A program made the position numbers and the translations under genes. From Thereva unica (Eukaryota > Arthropoda > Insecta > Diptera > Therevidae): a DNA stretch of 64,000 bases. The notes beneath the pieces were generated by a model, which was given only the letters and a program-made list of their open reading frames with translations, made no database searches and was not told the origin of the DNA. Numbering within the stretch: the stretch's first letter is position 1; the number at the start of each line of letters is the position of its first letter. Below are positions 1 to 7,141 of this stretch, piece after piece. The stretch is from positions 224,411,978 to 224,475,977 of the forward strand of contig OX465281.1 in the NCBI GenBank assembly GCA_949987705.1. The letters are read 5' to 3'.

Positions 1-1
1 A

Positions 2-271
2 ATAATCACTGCTGAGGATGGTGTAACTCAGTATACTGTACCTGCGGCTATGAGTCCCGATGAAGCTAGCGAACATATAGATGAATTAGAACAAAGTGAA
101 AAACAAAAAGCAGCCCAGAAACAGTCTATATTAATACCCTCTCAGCTAGAATCTGGTCAATATATGCTTTCATTTCCTTTACGCAAGCTCGGTACTAGAC
201 AGAGTGAGCGTTTGAAGACTAAAAAGGATAGACCTGCAAGTACTTCTGACATTCCTTGGGAAAGACTGTAA
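2..271 (+). CDS. C-terminal end of an ORF entering from the left, unrecognised
   Basis: The frame is open from base 2 to a TAA at 269-271, so the ATG at 50 is probably internal and the gene begins outside the window. The visible 89 residues are hydrophilic, with an acidic stretch (SPDEASEHIDELEQ) followed by a Lys/Gln run and a basic tail (TRQSERLKTKKDR). I do not recognise a domain. The stop is only 3 bp from the ATG of the next gene, as in the compact + strand gene train that follows, so it probably belongs to the same Polinton/Maverick element. It could be the disordered tail of an integrase or another element protein, but nothing visible decides this. Confidence 0.5.
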   Translation: MITAEDGVTQYTVPAAMSPDEASEHIDELEQSEKQKAAQKQSILIPSQLESGQYMLSFPLRKLGTRQSERLKTKKDRPASTSDIPWERL

Positions 272-274
272 ACA

Positions 275-865
275 ATGCCGGTGGAAATAAAAGAAAATGA
301 TTTTTATGTATGCCTTTTGAGTAATAACTCTATGCAATTTTACCCGGAAAATACGCTATCGGCTTTTACAAATGCGCTTGCGAAACCATGCAAGTTTCAT
401 GGAAACTGGTGTGTTGGAATAACTGAAATTGCATTACCAAATTTTGAAATAACAAAACGTGCAATCTCCAACAACGGGGGAAATGTGCGTAAACGAGTGA
501 GGCGTGAATATGACCAGTTAAAGGAAACTAGAAAGCAGCATCAAAAGGATTTTAAAATACTTAGCATCAAAATAAATGAAAATGTAAAACTTGAATGGAC
601 ACCAGAAAATCTTGAACAAGTTAGTTACAGACCTGGACAAATAAACCTTTCAGCATTTTTATTAACATTTTATAATGCAGTTACACCTTCATGGTATACC
701 ATGTACTTGAATGATGTTAAATCGAAAATGTGGAAGCGCTTAGAAGAAGACCACTTTAATGAAGTTATCCCTGAAATAAACTATAAGCAAGAGCCAAATG
801 AATACATATTGCACATATGTATATCAAGGAAAAAAGACTTCAGAAAACGTTGTTTTAAAATATAA
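275..865 (+). CDS. Polinton conserved virion-type protein, N-terminal part (probable minor capsid)
   Basis: 196 residues from ATG 275, 3 bp after the previous stop. The N-terminus (DFYVCLLSNNSMQFYPENT, then FHGNWCVGITEIALP) follows a pattern I know from arthropod Polinton/Maverick proteins: a short 'F.V.L.SNSS...YP.N....F...L..P....G.W.VG..EI..P' start. The family is usually about 450-600 aa, so this ORF alone is too short. It ends in a 68-bp overlap with the next ORF in another frame, and that ORF carries the expected C-terminal part. I read the two as one gene split by a small indel somewhere between about 798 and 860. The role as penton/minor capsid is inferred from position beside the major capsid and protease genes. 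Confidence 0.65.
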   Translation: MPVEIKENDFYVCLLSNNSMQFYPENTLSAFTNALAKPCKFHGNWCVGITEIALPNFEITKRAISNNGGNVRKRVRREYDQLKETRKQHQKDFKILSIKINENVKLEWTPENLEQVSYRPGQINLSAFLLTFYNAVTPSWYTMYLNDVKSKMWKRLEEDHFNEVIPEINYKQEPNEYILHICISRKKDFRKRCFKI

Positions 866-1847
866 GAACTATGAATCAATTGAAGATTTTGTTGATGATG
901 TATTTGGTCAAGTTCCTAGGAAGAATAGAAAACATCCTGTTTTGAAGAATACAATAGACAATTATACACATCCAACGGCTAGCATAAAAACAGCTGAAAA
1001 TAAAGAGAAAAAAGGTAGTGAAAAGAAGCATGATGTATTCGAACTCCGTTTAGAGGAGTTGGGTGTTACGATAAAAATAAAAAAACCACTACCCTCACAC
1101 TTGAATGTTAAAGATCTCATGACATTGCTTTTAGCTAATTTACACTTTGACGATAAACAACTTAGCGAAGAAGAAAAACATAAGCGAATTATTGAAATTA
1201 AAAATACAATTTTTGAAATATTGAATAGACTAAAGAAAGATTCACTCAAAGCAAAGGCACCCGAGCAACGGAAAATAACTAAAAACAGTGAAATTTTGCA
1301 GGTCCCATATGAAAAACAAAGCTCGGGCGAATTTTTATCTACACCAGTACCTATTAATACAAACATAGATAATCTGTCAAACTTCATCACAGATGTATTT
1401 CTCCAAACACCTGAAAACAAACGCAATCCTGATGCCTTGTTGACAGAAATAAAAGAGTCATTTGACACTGCGGGCTTACGCCAAGAGCACATGTCAATAA
1501 TGGAAAAAATTAATTCTCTTGATACAACAATTAAAGAATTGATGTTGCGATTACCAAGAAGTACACCGGAAACTGTAAAAGATTGCCCTGAGAAAAATAT
1601 AATACATATATACACTGATATTATACAACCTAGAGCTATAGGCGACAAGCTAGTAAGATATCTACGAATAATACCGATTCAAGGGTGTGGTACTATATTA
1701 AGATTTGAGCATGTAGAATACTGTCCTATTGAAAAAACTTTTATTGAAAGTATTTCTATAAAAATAACTGATCATCAAGGGGAGTTAGTAGACTTTAAAA
1801 CAAATTATATTCCTACATATGTAATGCTTCATTTTAAGAGACAATAA
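798..1847 (+). CDS. Polinton conserved virion-type protein, C-terminal part (frameshifted from 275-865)
   Basis: 349 residues if read from ATG 798. The first part is Lys/Glu-rich with helical character. The last ~90 residues carry a recognisable Polinton pattern: IYTDIIQPRAIGDKLVRYLR, then a pair of short strands, then ITDHQGELVDF and a terminal hydrophobic 'YVMLHFKR'. This is the usual ending of the same family whose beginning is at 275. The ATG at 798 has no good separate-gene evidence, because the residues just after it look like a continuation of the upstream protein in shifted frame. Either the gene is broken here, or the two frames are linked by programmed frameshifting; a simple indel in a decaying copy is the plainer reading. 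An open 228-aa frame on the - strand (962-1648) is a shadow. Confidence 0.6.
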   Translation: MNTYCTYVYQGKKTSENVVLKYKNYESIEDFVDDVFGQVPRKNRKHPVLKNTIDNYTHPTASIKTAENKEKKGSEKKHDVFELRLEELGVTIKIKKPLPSHLNVKDLMTLLLANLHFDDKQLSEEEKHKRIIEIKNTIFEILNRLKKDSLKAKAPEQRKITKNSEILQVPYEKQSSGEFLSTPVPINTNIDNLSNFITDVFLQTPENKRNPDALLTEIKESFDTAGLRQEHMSIMEKINSLDTTIKELMLRLPRSTPETVKDCPEKNIIHIYTDIIQPRAIGDKLVRYLRIIPIQGCGTILRFEHVEYCPIEKTFIESISIKITDHQGELVDFKTNYIPTYVMLHFKRQ

Positions 1848-1886
1848 AAACTATAAATATTTGCACAACAGGCTGTTCTTGCATAG

Positions 1887-1894
1887 TATAAATA
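1887..1894 (+). promoter_or_regulatory. TATA-box-like sequence before the minor virion gene
   Basis: TATAAATA lies 10 bp upstream of ATG 1905, in the 57-bp gap after the stop at 1847. It matches a TATA box exactly, but the spacing to the ATG is too short for a normal 25-30 bp start-site distance plus leader, so transcripts from it might start at or inside the ORF. It is the widest gap in the + strand train before the major capsid gene. Confidence 0.35.
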
Positions 1895-1904
1895 GAATTA
1901 CGAG

Positions 1905-2423
1905 ATGGATTCCTATTATACACGTTATTATTTAATACAAAGCGGCGGTGGTCTGTCAGATATTGGAGAACTATATCGTGGTCCACTTATTTATCAACGT
2001 GGAAGAGGAATCGGTAGCTTCTTCAGTGCATTATTTCGACACTTAAAACCTCTAGCTACATCAGGATTAAAAACATTAGCACAACAGGCTGTAAAAACAG
2101 GACAAGCTATAATACAAGATAAAAACATCAACAACAAATCAGTTAAAGATATTTTAAAGGAACAAGGTCGAGTTGCTGTTCAAGATTTAGCTCAGAAAGG
2201 TATAAATAAACTGTTTGACGGTATGAGCGGTGCAGGTATAAAAAGACCCAATCCGTTTACAACCTTGCATATAAAACCAGTTGTTAAACGCAAGAGACGT
2301 GGAAAAACACCTAAACGGTCGAGAAATTGTAAAGCTAAAAATCAAAGAAAAGGAATAAAAGCAGGAGTTTTGAAAACAAAACGAAAGATACGTAAACGTA
2401 TACTGGACATATTTGATAAATAA
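1905..2423 (+). CDS. Polinton minor virion protein, pVI/pX-like, basic C-terminus
   Basis: 172 residues. The N-terminus has Gly-rich turns (QSGGGLSDIGELYRGP, then GRGIGSFFSALFRHL) leading into an amphipathic helix (LKPLATSGLKTLAQQAVKTG). This layout is typical of the small Polinton/adintovirus protein compared with adenovirus pVI/pX, which is thought to act on membranes or on packaged DNA. The second half is strongly basic (KRKRRGKTPKRSR and further Arg/Lys clusters to the end), fitting DNA binding and nuclear import. Its stop overlaps the major capsid start by one base (TAATG at 2421-2425), so the two genes are probably co-expressed. The assignment rests on size, composition and position; sequence conservation in this family is low. 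Confidence 0.7.
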   Translation: MDSYYTRYYLIQSGGGLSDIGELYRGPLIYQRGRGIGSFFSALFRHLKPLATSGLKTLAQQAVKTGQAIIQDKNINNKSVKDILKEQGRVAVQDLAQKGINKLFDGMSGAGIKRPNPFTTLHIKPVVKRKRRGKTPKRSRNCKAKNQRKGIKAGVLKTKRKIRKRILDIFDK

Positions 2424-3745
2424 TGTCGTACAAAGAATGCATGAAATCAGAGCTGGATCTTTTTTCCACACCACCAGTTCAAAGCAATATTTTGAAAACA
2501 GAAGAAGTAGCATATAAGCCAATAGCCTCACTCGACAACTCCTCCGTTCTAGAGTTTGTAACTTTGGGTCATGGAGACACATACCGTGATTTATCTAGCA
2601 TCTATCTTCGTTTAAAATTGCAATTAATTAAAATAAAAGATGGAAAAGAAGAACTTTATACGAATGATGGCGATGCTCCAGGTCTAATAAACAACATTTT
2701 ACACTCCATATTTCGTCAGTGCACCGTATATTTGAATGGAAAACCAATTGCTCAAACCGACCATAATTACAATTATCGCGCTTATATTGAAAATTTGTTA
2801 AATTATGGTAGAGATGCCGCATCTACCCATTTGGAGTCGGTCGGCTGGTATCTTGACAAAGATGACACGGAAATTGCAGATATCGATAAACCCGTCGCTG
2901 AATTACATCAAGGCTATCTAGATCGTCAAAAACTCTTCAATAAAAGTAATGTAGTTGAATTGATGGGGAAAATCCATACTGATTTGCTTAATCAGGATAA
3001 GTTGCTATTAAACGGTGTCGATTTACGGGTAGTTTTATCGCTTGAAAAACCAGAATTTTATATTCTATCCAAGGACGGAACCGACTCACCACAATTAAAA
3101 ATCTTAGATGCAACAATGTACATGAACCACGTAACCGTCAACCCGAATATTTTATTAGCACATGAGACAGTTCTACAGCGTTCAAATGCCTTATACCCAT
3201 ACAAGCGAGTTGAAGTTAAAAGCTACACTATTCCCGCAAGCACATTCACACTTTCACTGGATAATATTGTCATTGGACAGTTACCGAACTTAATAATATT
3301 TGGTATGGTGGACAATGATGCTTACACTGGCAGAAGAACAAAGAACCCTTTCAACTTTAAACATAACAACATTACCAGATTCAATTTATCCGTGAATGGC
3401 GTACAGATACCAAACCAACCTCTCGAATTTGACTACTCAAAGGAAAATCCGATTAGTACACGCGGATACAATACGTTATTCAGAGGAACAGGTATTCATT
3501 ACTTCGATAAAGGTCATCAAATATCCAAGACATTATTTGACAAGGGATGTTTTCTTCTCGCTTTTGATTTAACAACAGACAATTCATATAACGCGACTTG
3601 CGGCAATTTACTAAATCAAGGGACGGTACGAGTTGAAGGAAAATTTAGAGACGCTTTAAAAAATAGTGTGACATGCATTGTATATGCTGAGTACGATGGA
3701 AGCATTGAAATTGACAAGGATCGAAATGTTTACACCAACTTTTAA
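2423..3745 (+). CDS. Polinton/Maverick major capsid protein (F54H12.2-like, double jelly-roll family)
   Basis: 440 residues, unbroken. The opening CMKSELDLFSTPPVQSNI is the hallmark start of the arthropod/nematode 'F54H12.2-like' Polinton proteins. It is followed by the usual 'Y.PI.SL....LEF...G.G..Y.DLS..YL.L...I' segment near residues 30-70 and NNILHSIFRQCTVYLNGK near 95-115. Length is close to the family's usual 430-470 aa. By family knowledge this is the major capsid (hexon-like) protein; the fold is not something I can see directly. It sits between the minor virion gene (1-bp overlap) and the small gene plus protease downstream, the standard morphogenesis cluster. The ORF shows no stop or frameshift, unlike the gene at 275-1847. 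Confidence 0.85.
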   Translation: MSYKECMKSELDLFSTPPVQSNILKTEEVAYKPIASLDNSSVLEFVTLGHGDTYRDLSSIYLRLKLQLIKIKDGKEELYTNDGDAPGLINNILHSIFRQCTVYLNGKPIAQTDHNYNYRAYIENLLNYGRDAASTHLESVGWYLDKDDTEIADIDKPVAELHQGYLDRQKLFNKSNVVELMGKIHTDLLNQDKLLLNGVDLRVVLSLEKPEFYILSKDGTDSPQLKILDATMYMNHVTVNPNILLAHETVLQRSNALYPYKRVEVKSYTIPASTFTLSLDNIVIGQLPNLIIFGMVDNDAYTGRRTKNPFNFKHNNITRFNLSVNGVQIPNQPLEFDYSKENPISTRGYNTLFRGTGIHYFDKGHQISKTLFDKGCFLLAFDLTTDNSYNATCGNLLNQGTVRVEGKFRDALKNSVTCIVYAEYDGSIEIDKDRNVYTNF

Positions 3746-3748
3746 ATC

Positions 3749-3756
3749 TATATAAG
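3749..3756 (+). promoter_or_regulatory. TATA-box-like sequence before the small gene and protease
   Basis: TATATAAG lies just after the major capsid stop and 52 bp upstream of ATG 3809. That spacing fits a TATA box with a short leader for a transcript carrying the small gene and the overlapping protease gene. The evidence is sequence match and position only. Confidence 0.4.
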
Positions 3757-3808
3757 ACGGATACTTTCAACAAACTGTTAGTTGACAAATTGCTTTACTA
3801 TAGTAACA

Positions 3809-4144
3809 ATGAGCTGTTTAATTAACGCGGAATACTTTTGCGGAGGTGAATTTACCTTCTTTAAAAAAGTCTCTTTAGCTGGATTCACTGTACAAAATAA
3901 AACATTTACAAAGGAAATAATTTTTAAATATCCAACATCTAGTTTGGAATGCAGTGAACAACAATCAAGTAAATTTGGTAATCTTGAACTAAAACGTATG
4001 GATGAAGACCTTATAAAAACTCTAGCGAAATTTAAGACAATCTTTGTTCGTGGTACATCAACTAAGGAGTTTATAAATAACTATGTTACATCTCTTACCG
4101 AGGTCATTGACTTAGAAGCAGCATTTACCTGTGAACAAGAATGA
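3809..4144 (+). CDS. Small Polinton-associated protein, relative of the gene at 5349-5828
   Basis: 111 residues from ATG 3809; the frame is open from 3782 but only with a TTG. I chose 3809 because the start then lines up with the relative on the - strand at 5828. Shared pattern: a short strand ending in an acidic residue near residue 7, then F..K.(V/L)SL/SVL, then an aromatic 'F.(F/Y)..P' segment, then (I)(F/Y)V(R/K)G...K.FI..Y, then a DLE/QLE motif. The other protein goes on for about 45 more residues with a Cys/His-containing tail, which this one lacks. The stop overlaps the protease start as ATGA (4141-4144). Similar small proteins are common in insect genomes with Mavericks; the layout could fit a small RNase-H-like fold, but that is a guess. 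Confidence 0.55.
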   Translation: MSCLINAEYFCGGEFTFFKKVSLAGFTVQNKTFTKEIIFKYPTSSLECSEQQSSKFGNLELKRMDEDLIKTLAKFKTIFVRGTSTKEFINNYVTSLTEVIDLEAAFTCEQE

Positions 4145-4668
4145 ACACGATCGAACTTGCAACTGCATTGACAAATAATCGCCTAACAAACAAGTTTTTT
4201 AGAGGAGTCTTCCCCTGCAACCATCTACCACAAAAAATAAAAAAACCCGCATGCGTCATAGCTAATACGGATCCATCACATAAAGACGGAACTCACTGGG
4301 TTGCATTTTATTTCCCGAAACAAGGTCCTGCAGAGTACTTTGACTCATTTGGAAGATATCCCACCAATAAGTTTTTTCAAAGATTTCTTTTAAATAATTC
4401 AAAGACTTTTTTAAATAATAAAAAACGTTTGCAGGGACAATTTTCATCGACATGTGGACATTATTGTTGTGTATTTCTATATTCTCGGTGTAGAGGAAAG
4501 AGCCTAAAGAATTTTTTAACACAATTCTCTTCGAGCGATTTCAGTTTAAATGAAAATAAAATAGTTAATTTATACTTGAAGAATTTTACACAAAGTGGTG
4601 GAGACTTTTGTAACCAATCATGTAAAGCCGAGATCAGCACTATAAAAACACTGAACAAAAGCTGTTAA
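4141..4668 (+). CDS. Polinton adenain-type cysteine protease (virion maturation)
   Basis: 175 residues, unbroken. The adenovirus-protease (peptidase C5) signature is complete: His52 in GTHWVAF, Asp68 in EYFDSFG, Gln100 in GQF and Cys105 in STCGHYC, with Gly106-His107 after the nucleophile as usual. Length is close to the ~200 aa of adenain and of Polinton PRO proteins. In that family the enzyme cleaves capsid and core precursors during particle maturation. It overlaps the preceding small gene by four bases (ATGA), which suggests translation from a shared transcript. All four key residues are present, so the copy could be active. A Cys/Ser-rich tail of about 20 residues follows the conserved region. 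Confidence 0.9.
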   Translation: MNTIELATALTNNRLTNKFFRGVFPCNHLPQKIKKPACVIANTDPSHKDGTHWVAFYFPKQGPAEYFDSFGRYPTNKFFQRFLLNNSKTFLNNKKRLQGQFSSTCGHYCCVFLYSRCRGKSLKNFLTQFSSSDFSLNENKIVNLYLKNFTQSGGDFCNQSCKAEISTIKTLNKSC

Positions 4669-4698
4669 TATTTAATGTTAAAGTTTAATTTGAGTAAC

Positions 4699-5316
4699 AT
4701 GGAGCCATCACGTAAAAGACAGAGGACCACTGGTGCTAAAGGAAAAAAGAAGCTGTCCAAATGCGAAGCAGAAGTTGTCGGTGAAAATCTCTTATTAAAT
4801 TACACGTACCATTTGGACGACTGCCATAACTGGAAGATAACACTCGGCTTTGACCCAACATCGTTCGAGGCGAAAATAGTATTTCAGCGTTATGGGCTCA
4901 TCCCAATATCAGCATCCTATCCCGAATGGACATCTATTTACAACTATCTTGGTGCTTTAAAAACGAAAATGGAAAATTCATCTTCAGCAAATCAGACGAA
5001 GGAGTACAAAATCCCCATTGGCAGTGGCAGCATCACTCTAAGGCAAGCGGAACTTTGTAAATTATTTGAAATGCTGAAATTTTTAAACATCGTTATGTAC
5101 CACAATAACAATGCTTCAGAGAGCGTGAAAGAATATTATAAGAAGTACATTGAAAAATGTAAAGAAAAAAATGTATTAACATTAGCATGTGAAGATTTTT
5201 TTATTCCAAGTCGAACATCTTATGTACACTTAAATTATTCTCGACTTTTTTATGAAATACCTTTGTATTGTATTGCAAATCTTGTTTTTGATACGATAAA
5301 TTTTGACTGCAAATAA
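4699..5316 (+). CDS. Polinton-associated basic protein of unknown function
   Basis: 205 residues from ATG 4699 (sequence ATGG); an in-frame ATG at 4675 would add 8 residues. I prefer 4699 because the protein then starts with the basic, nuclear-signal-like MEPSRKRQRTTGAKGKKK. The rest is a mixed alpha/beta sequence with a possible strand-rich core (residues ~30-70, LLNYTYHLDDCHNWKITLGF) and a helical Cys/Lys-rich middle. I do not recognise a domain. It is the last + strand gene of the cluster, 30 bp after the protease, and is followed at once by repeated AATAAA. Small proteins of this kind are found next to the capsid genes in other Polintons; DNA binding is only inferred from the basic N-terminus. 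Confidence 0.55.
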   Translation: MEPSRKRQRTTGAKGKKKLSKCEAEVVGENLLLNYTYHLDDCHNWKITLGFDPTSFEAKIVFQRYGLIPISASYPEWTSIYNYLGALKTKMENSSSANQTKEYKIPIGSGSITLRQAELCKLFEMLKFLNIVMYHNNNASESVKEYYKKYIEKCKEKNVLTLACEDFFIPSRTSYVHLNYSRLFYEIPLYCIANLVFDTINFDCK

Positions 5317-5353
5317 ATAAATAAATAAAATACAACTAAAAAATTCTTTTATT
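5313..5353. terminator. Convergent poly(A) signals between the + and - gene sets
   Basis: The + strand gene ending at 5316 runs into (AAAT)n, giving several overlapping AATAAA hexamers at 5315-5332. On the - strand the stop of the gene at 5349 overlaps an AATAAA (TTTATT on +, about 5347-5353). The two transcription units therefore end tail-to-tail within about 35 bp. Confidence 0.5.
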
Positions 5354-5828
5354 TAAAACATTTATTCACTAGCATGTACAAATAAATATTAAAACAATTT
5401 TGTACGGCACATCTTAGACTAGGTGATTTTCCATGTATAGTGCAGAAAGCTCCAAAATTTTCCAAGTTGGCTAGTTTTGGTATTTCCAATTGGTTTATTT
5501 TCGCTTCCGGAAGGTATTTCTGAATAAATTTCTCCTTTTCTAGTCCTTTCACGTAAATTGTTGCATTTGAATAATTCGACAGTATCTTGGGTAATTCGTT
5601 GTAATTAATAATGCCGCCGTTCCATCTTAATCCATTTATTTTTCTAAAGTTGAAATCATTTTGCCAACGAGCTTTTGACGGTAGTTCATTATACGGGTAT
5701 GGAGGCATAAAATAGTATAAACTTGGTATAAGCGACCCGTGATGCAAGACGGACAGCTCCTTAGCAAATAGCTGTCCGTTAATTCCACTGACAAATTGTA
5801 CATCTAAAACAACTCTATCGGAACTCAT
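5349..5828 (-). CDS. Small Polinton-associated protein, full-length relative of 3809-4144
   Basis: 159 residues from a true ATG. Pattern: VVLDVQFV at the start, FAKELSVL near residue 22, an aromatic-proline segment (YYFMPPYPYNELP, ~38-50), W...I.WNGGIINYNELP (~54-80), IYVKGLEKEKFI (~91-102), QLEIPKLANL, and a tail with CTIHGKSPSLRCAVQNC. This is a family I recognise from insect genomes near Maverick-like elements, but without an assigned function. The conserved acidic strand start and spaced acidic residues could suit an RNase-H-like nuclease fold; that is inference. It reads toward the capsid genes and ends tail-to-tail with them. The relative at 3809 lacks the Cys/His tail. Confidence 0.6.
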   Translation of the reverse strand: MSSDRVVLDVQFVSGINGQLFAKELSVLHHGSLIPSLYYFMPPYPYNELPSKARWQNDFNFRKINGLRWNGGIINYNELPKILSNYSNATIYVKGLEKEKFIQKYLPEAKINQLEIPKLANLENFGAFCTIHGKSPSLRCAVQNCFNIYLYMLVNKCFK

Positions 5829-5869
5829 AACTTTAACTACTCAAAGGAAAATATGTATCAAACTATTTA

Positions 5870-5884
5870 AATTTATTTATTTTA
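5870..5884 (-). terminator. Poly(A) signal of the gene at 5899-6279
   Basis: On the - strand AATAAATAAA lies 15-29 bp past the stop at 5899, inside the 70-bp gap before the next gene on the same strand. That gap also contains ATTTAAAT, which might serve the gene at 5828. Confidence 0.35.
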
Positions 5885-5898
5885 AAGCTTTATATATG

Positions 5899-6279
5899 CT
5901 ACTCGCTGCCTTGAGGCAAATGGACTGATGTTACTTCCAAACAAAATGTGTCAGTGCTTGCTCCTTCTGAATTGCTCTGGAAGATTTTCGCAATCATTTC
6001 CCAGATGTCACTAGTTTTTACATCAGATGCCAACTTATAATTTATCCATCCAGGGCCTCTTTCCCTAAAGCTGGCACCGCAAAAAGTAATACCAACATAG
6101 TCATTTGGTTGGATCGCCGTCATCACATGTTGAATAATGTCTTCAATGCTGCTCTTAAACCATGTTAAAGGTTCTACATTCCTTGGCGTGTCATTGATTT
6201 TAAATTCAATTTTGCGACCCCTCACATTGAAACGTTTGTTGTGGGTTATTATATCTCTAATGATGCTAAATTTAGCCAT
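5899..6279 (-). CDS. Polinton/Maverick short protein resembling the N-terminal segment of arthropod Maverick polymerase ORFs
   Basis: 126 residues from a true ATG. It begins AKFSIIRDIITHNKRFNVRGRK, followed by a 'PLTWF..SI..II..V...IQPNDYVGITFC' segment and a 'P.W......DV...DIW.MI..I.QS' segment, ending TDTFCLEVTSVHLPQG. In arthropod Mavericks I know this motif order as a leader found at the start of the B-type DNA polymerase ORF or as a separate short protein beside it. Here it ends with its own stop and poly(A) signal, and no polymerase exonuclease or palm motif follows. It is either an independent gene or the surviving leader of a lost polymerase. A TATA box lies 64 bp upstream. Confidence 0.6.
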   Translation of the reverse strand: MAKFSIIRDIITHNKRFNVRGRKIEFKINDTPRNVEPLTWFKSSIEDIIQHVMTAIQPNDYVGITFCGASFRERGPGWINYKLASDVKTSDIWEMIAKIFQSNSEGASTDTFCLEVTSVHLPQGSE

Positions 6280-6342
6280 TTTTCAACAATGTTTTCTAAG
6301 CTATGCCAAGCACGCACGTTGCATATTGCTTTTGTTTCTCTG

Positions 6343-6350
6343 TTTATATA
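6343..6350 (-). promoter_or_regulatory. TATA box for the outermost - strand gene
   Basis: TATATAAA on the - strand lies 64 bp upstream of ATG 6279, a normal distance for a promoter with a short leader. It sits directly inside the start of terminal repeat unit A (6,359), so the promoter is at the inner edge of the element's terminal zone. Confidence 0.5.
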
Positions 6351-6358
6351 GGAGCTCG

Positions 6359-6654
6359 AAGGCACAATAATTAATTTAATGATTAATAAAAATCTGATAT
6401 TACAAAATCCATTTAATTTTCCCGCATTTAAATGAAAAACGTATCATGTGCAATTCTTCTCTCTTTCACACTTTGTTTTGCATTTAATCTTACCCCGCGC
6501 TGAATCTCAGCTAGCAAAAAGTGTATTTTTTACCCGTCCCGATATTTATGAATGTATCAAGTTCATTCATTCACCCGGTTTCATAATTTCAGATAGTAAC
6601 AACAACACCATGCAATACTCGCCGAGAATCATCGGCATCGAAAGTATCCACAGT
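6359..6654. repeat. Terminal-zone repeat unit A, copy 1
   Basis: Begins AAGGCACAATAAT and ends at GTATCCACAGT. A near-identical copy is at 13206-13509, with a 7-bp insertion close to its start and one extra base near its end. AT-rich, no gene; the 93-aa open frame at 6448-6729 is a chance frame within it. It lies directly outside the outermost Polinton gene, so I take units A and B as the element's terminal region, partly duplicated in tandem. Confidence 0.75.
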
Positions 6655-6907
6655 CACCTGTCATGTACCCTGCAAACATTACAAGTTGAGATCGAGGTTT
6701 TTAAATATTGGCGATGGAAATTTAACTAAAAAATCATATAAAACATTAATTTTATTAATTTAACATAGTTTTAATAATTTAAAATATTAAAGACTAGTTG
6801 ATAAAATGTTTTGCAACTTAGTTATGTGATAAATCCACGGGTCTTGCATTTGTTTACCTTCATCATCCACAGTATCTGTCTGTTCAGGTTATAACAAAAA
6901 CAACAAC
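6655..6907. other. Non-coding spacer between repeat unit A and the BEL insertion
   Basis: About 250 bp of AT-rich sequence present only in the first copy of the terminal zone and absent from the shortened second copy (13,509 joins directly to unit B). No gene seen. Its last five bases (ACAAC, 6903-6907) are one side of the BEL target duplication. Confidence 0.6.
6903..6907. repeat. BEL target-site duplication, left copy (ACAAC)
   Basis: Matches 12775-12779 exactly and lies directly outside the left LTR. Confidence 0.8.
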
Positions 6908-7141
6908 TTTTAAAAAGAATGAAAAGAGATTGAGTAAAAGTTTCAAAGTTCTTCGGTATATTTGATCTTTACAGAGCTTCGCAAAAGACTGATTTCATAT
7001 TGATCTTTACAATATTGGTTTACCGAATAAAAATTTCAGTAACGGGTTCTATAAAGAGAAATTGGAATTATTTCATTGTTACAACTACATTAATTCTAAT
7101 TTTCATATTTGTGTGTGTAATATTTTGTAATATTTTTAACA
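6908..7141 (-). repeat. BEL 3' LTR
   Basis: 234 bp, copy at 12541-12774 at a constant offset of 5,633. On the element strand it begins TGTTAAAAATATT and ends in TTTTTAAAA; the start is canonical TG but the end is not CA. The boundaries are set by the target duplication and by the PBS/PPT positions. The polyprotein stop codon lies in its first six bases (TGT TAA). Confidence 0.9.

Noticed and set aside
962..1648. 228-aa open frame on the - strand
   Set aside because: Lies wholly opposite the better supported + strand virion gene, is Ser/Phe/Ile-rich and shows no motif.
2187..2582. 131-aa open frame on the - strand
   Set aside because: Opposite the minor virion and capsid genes; Cys/Phe-rich shadow of a basic + strand sequence.
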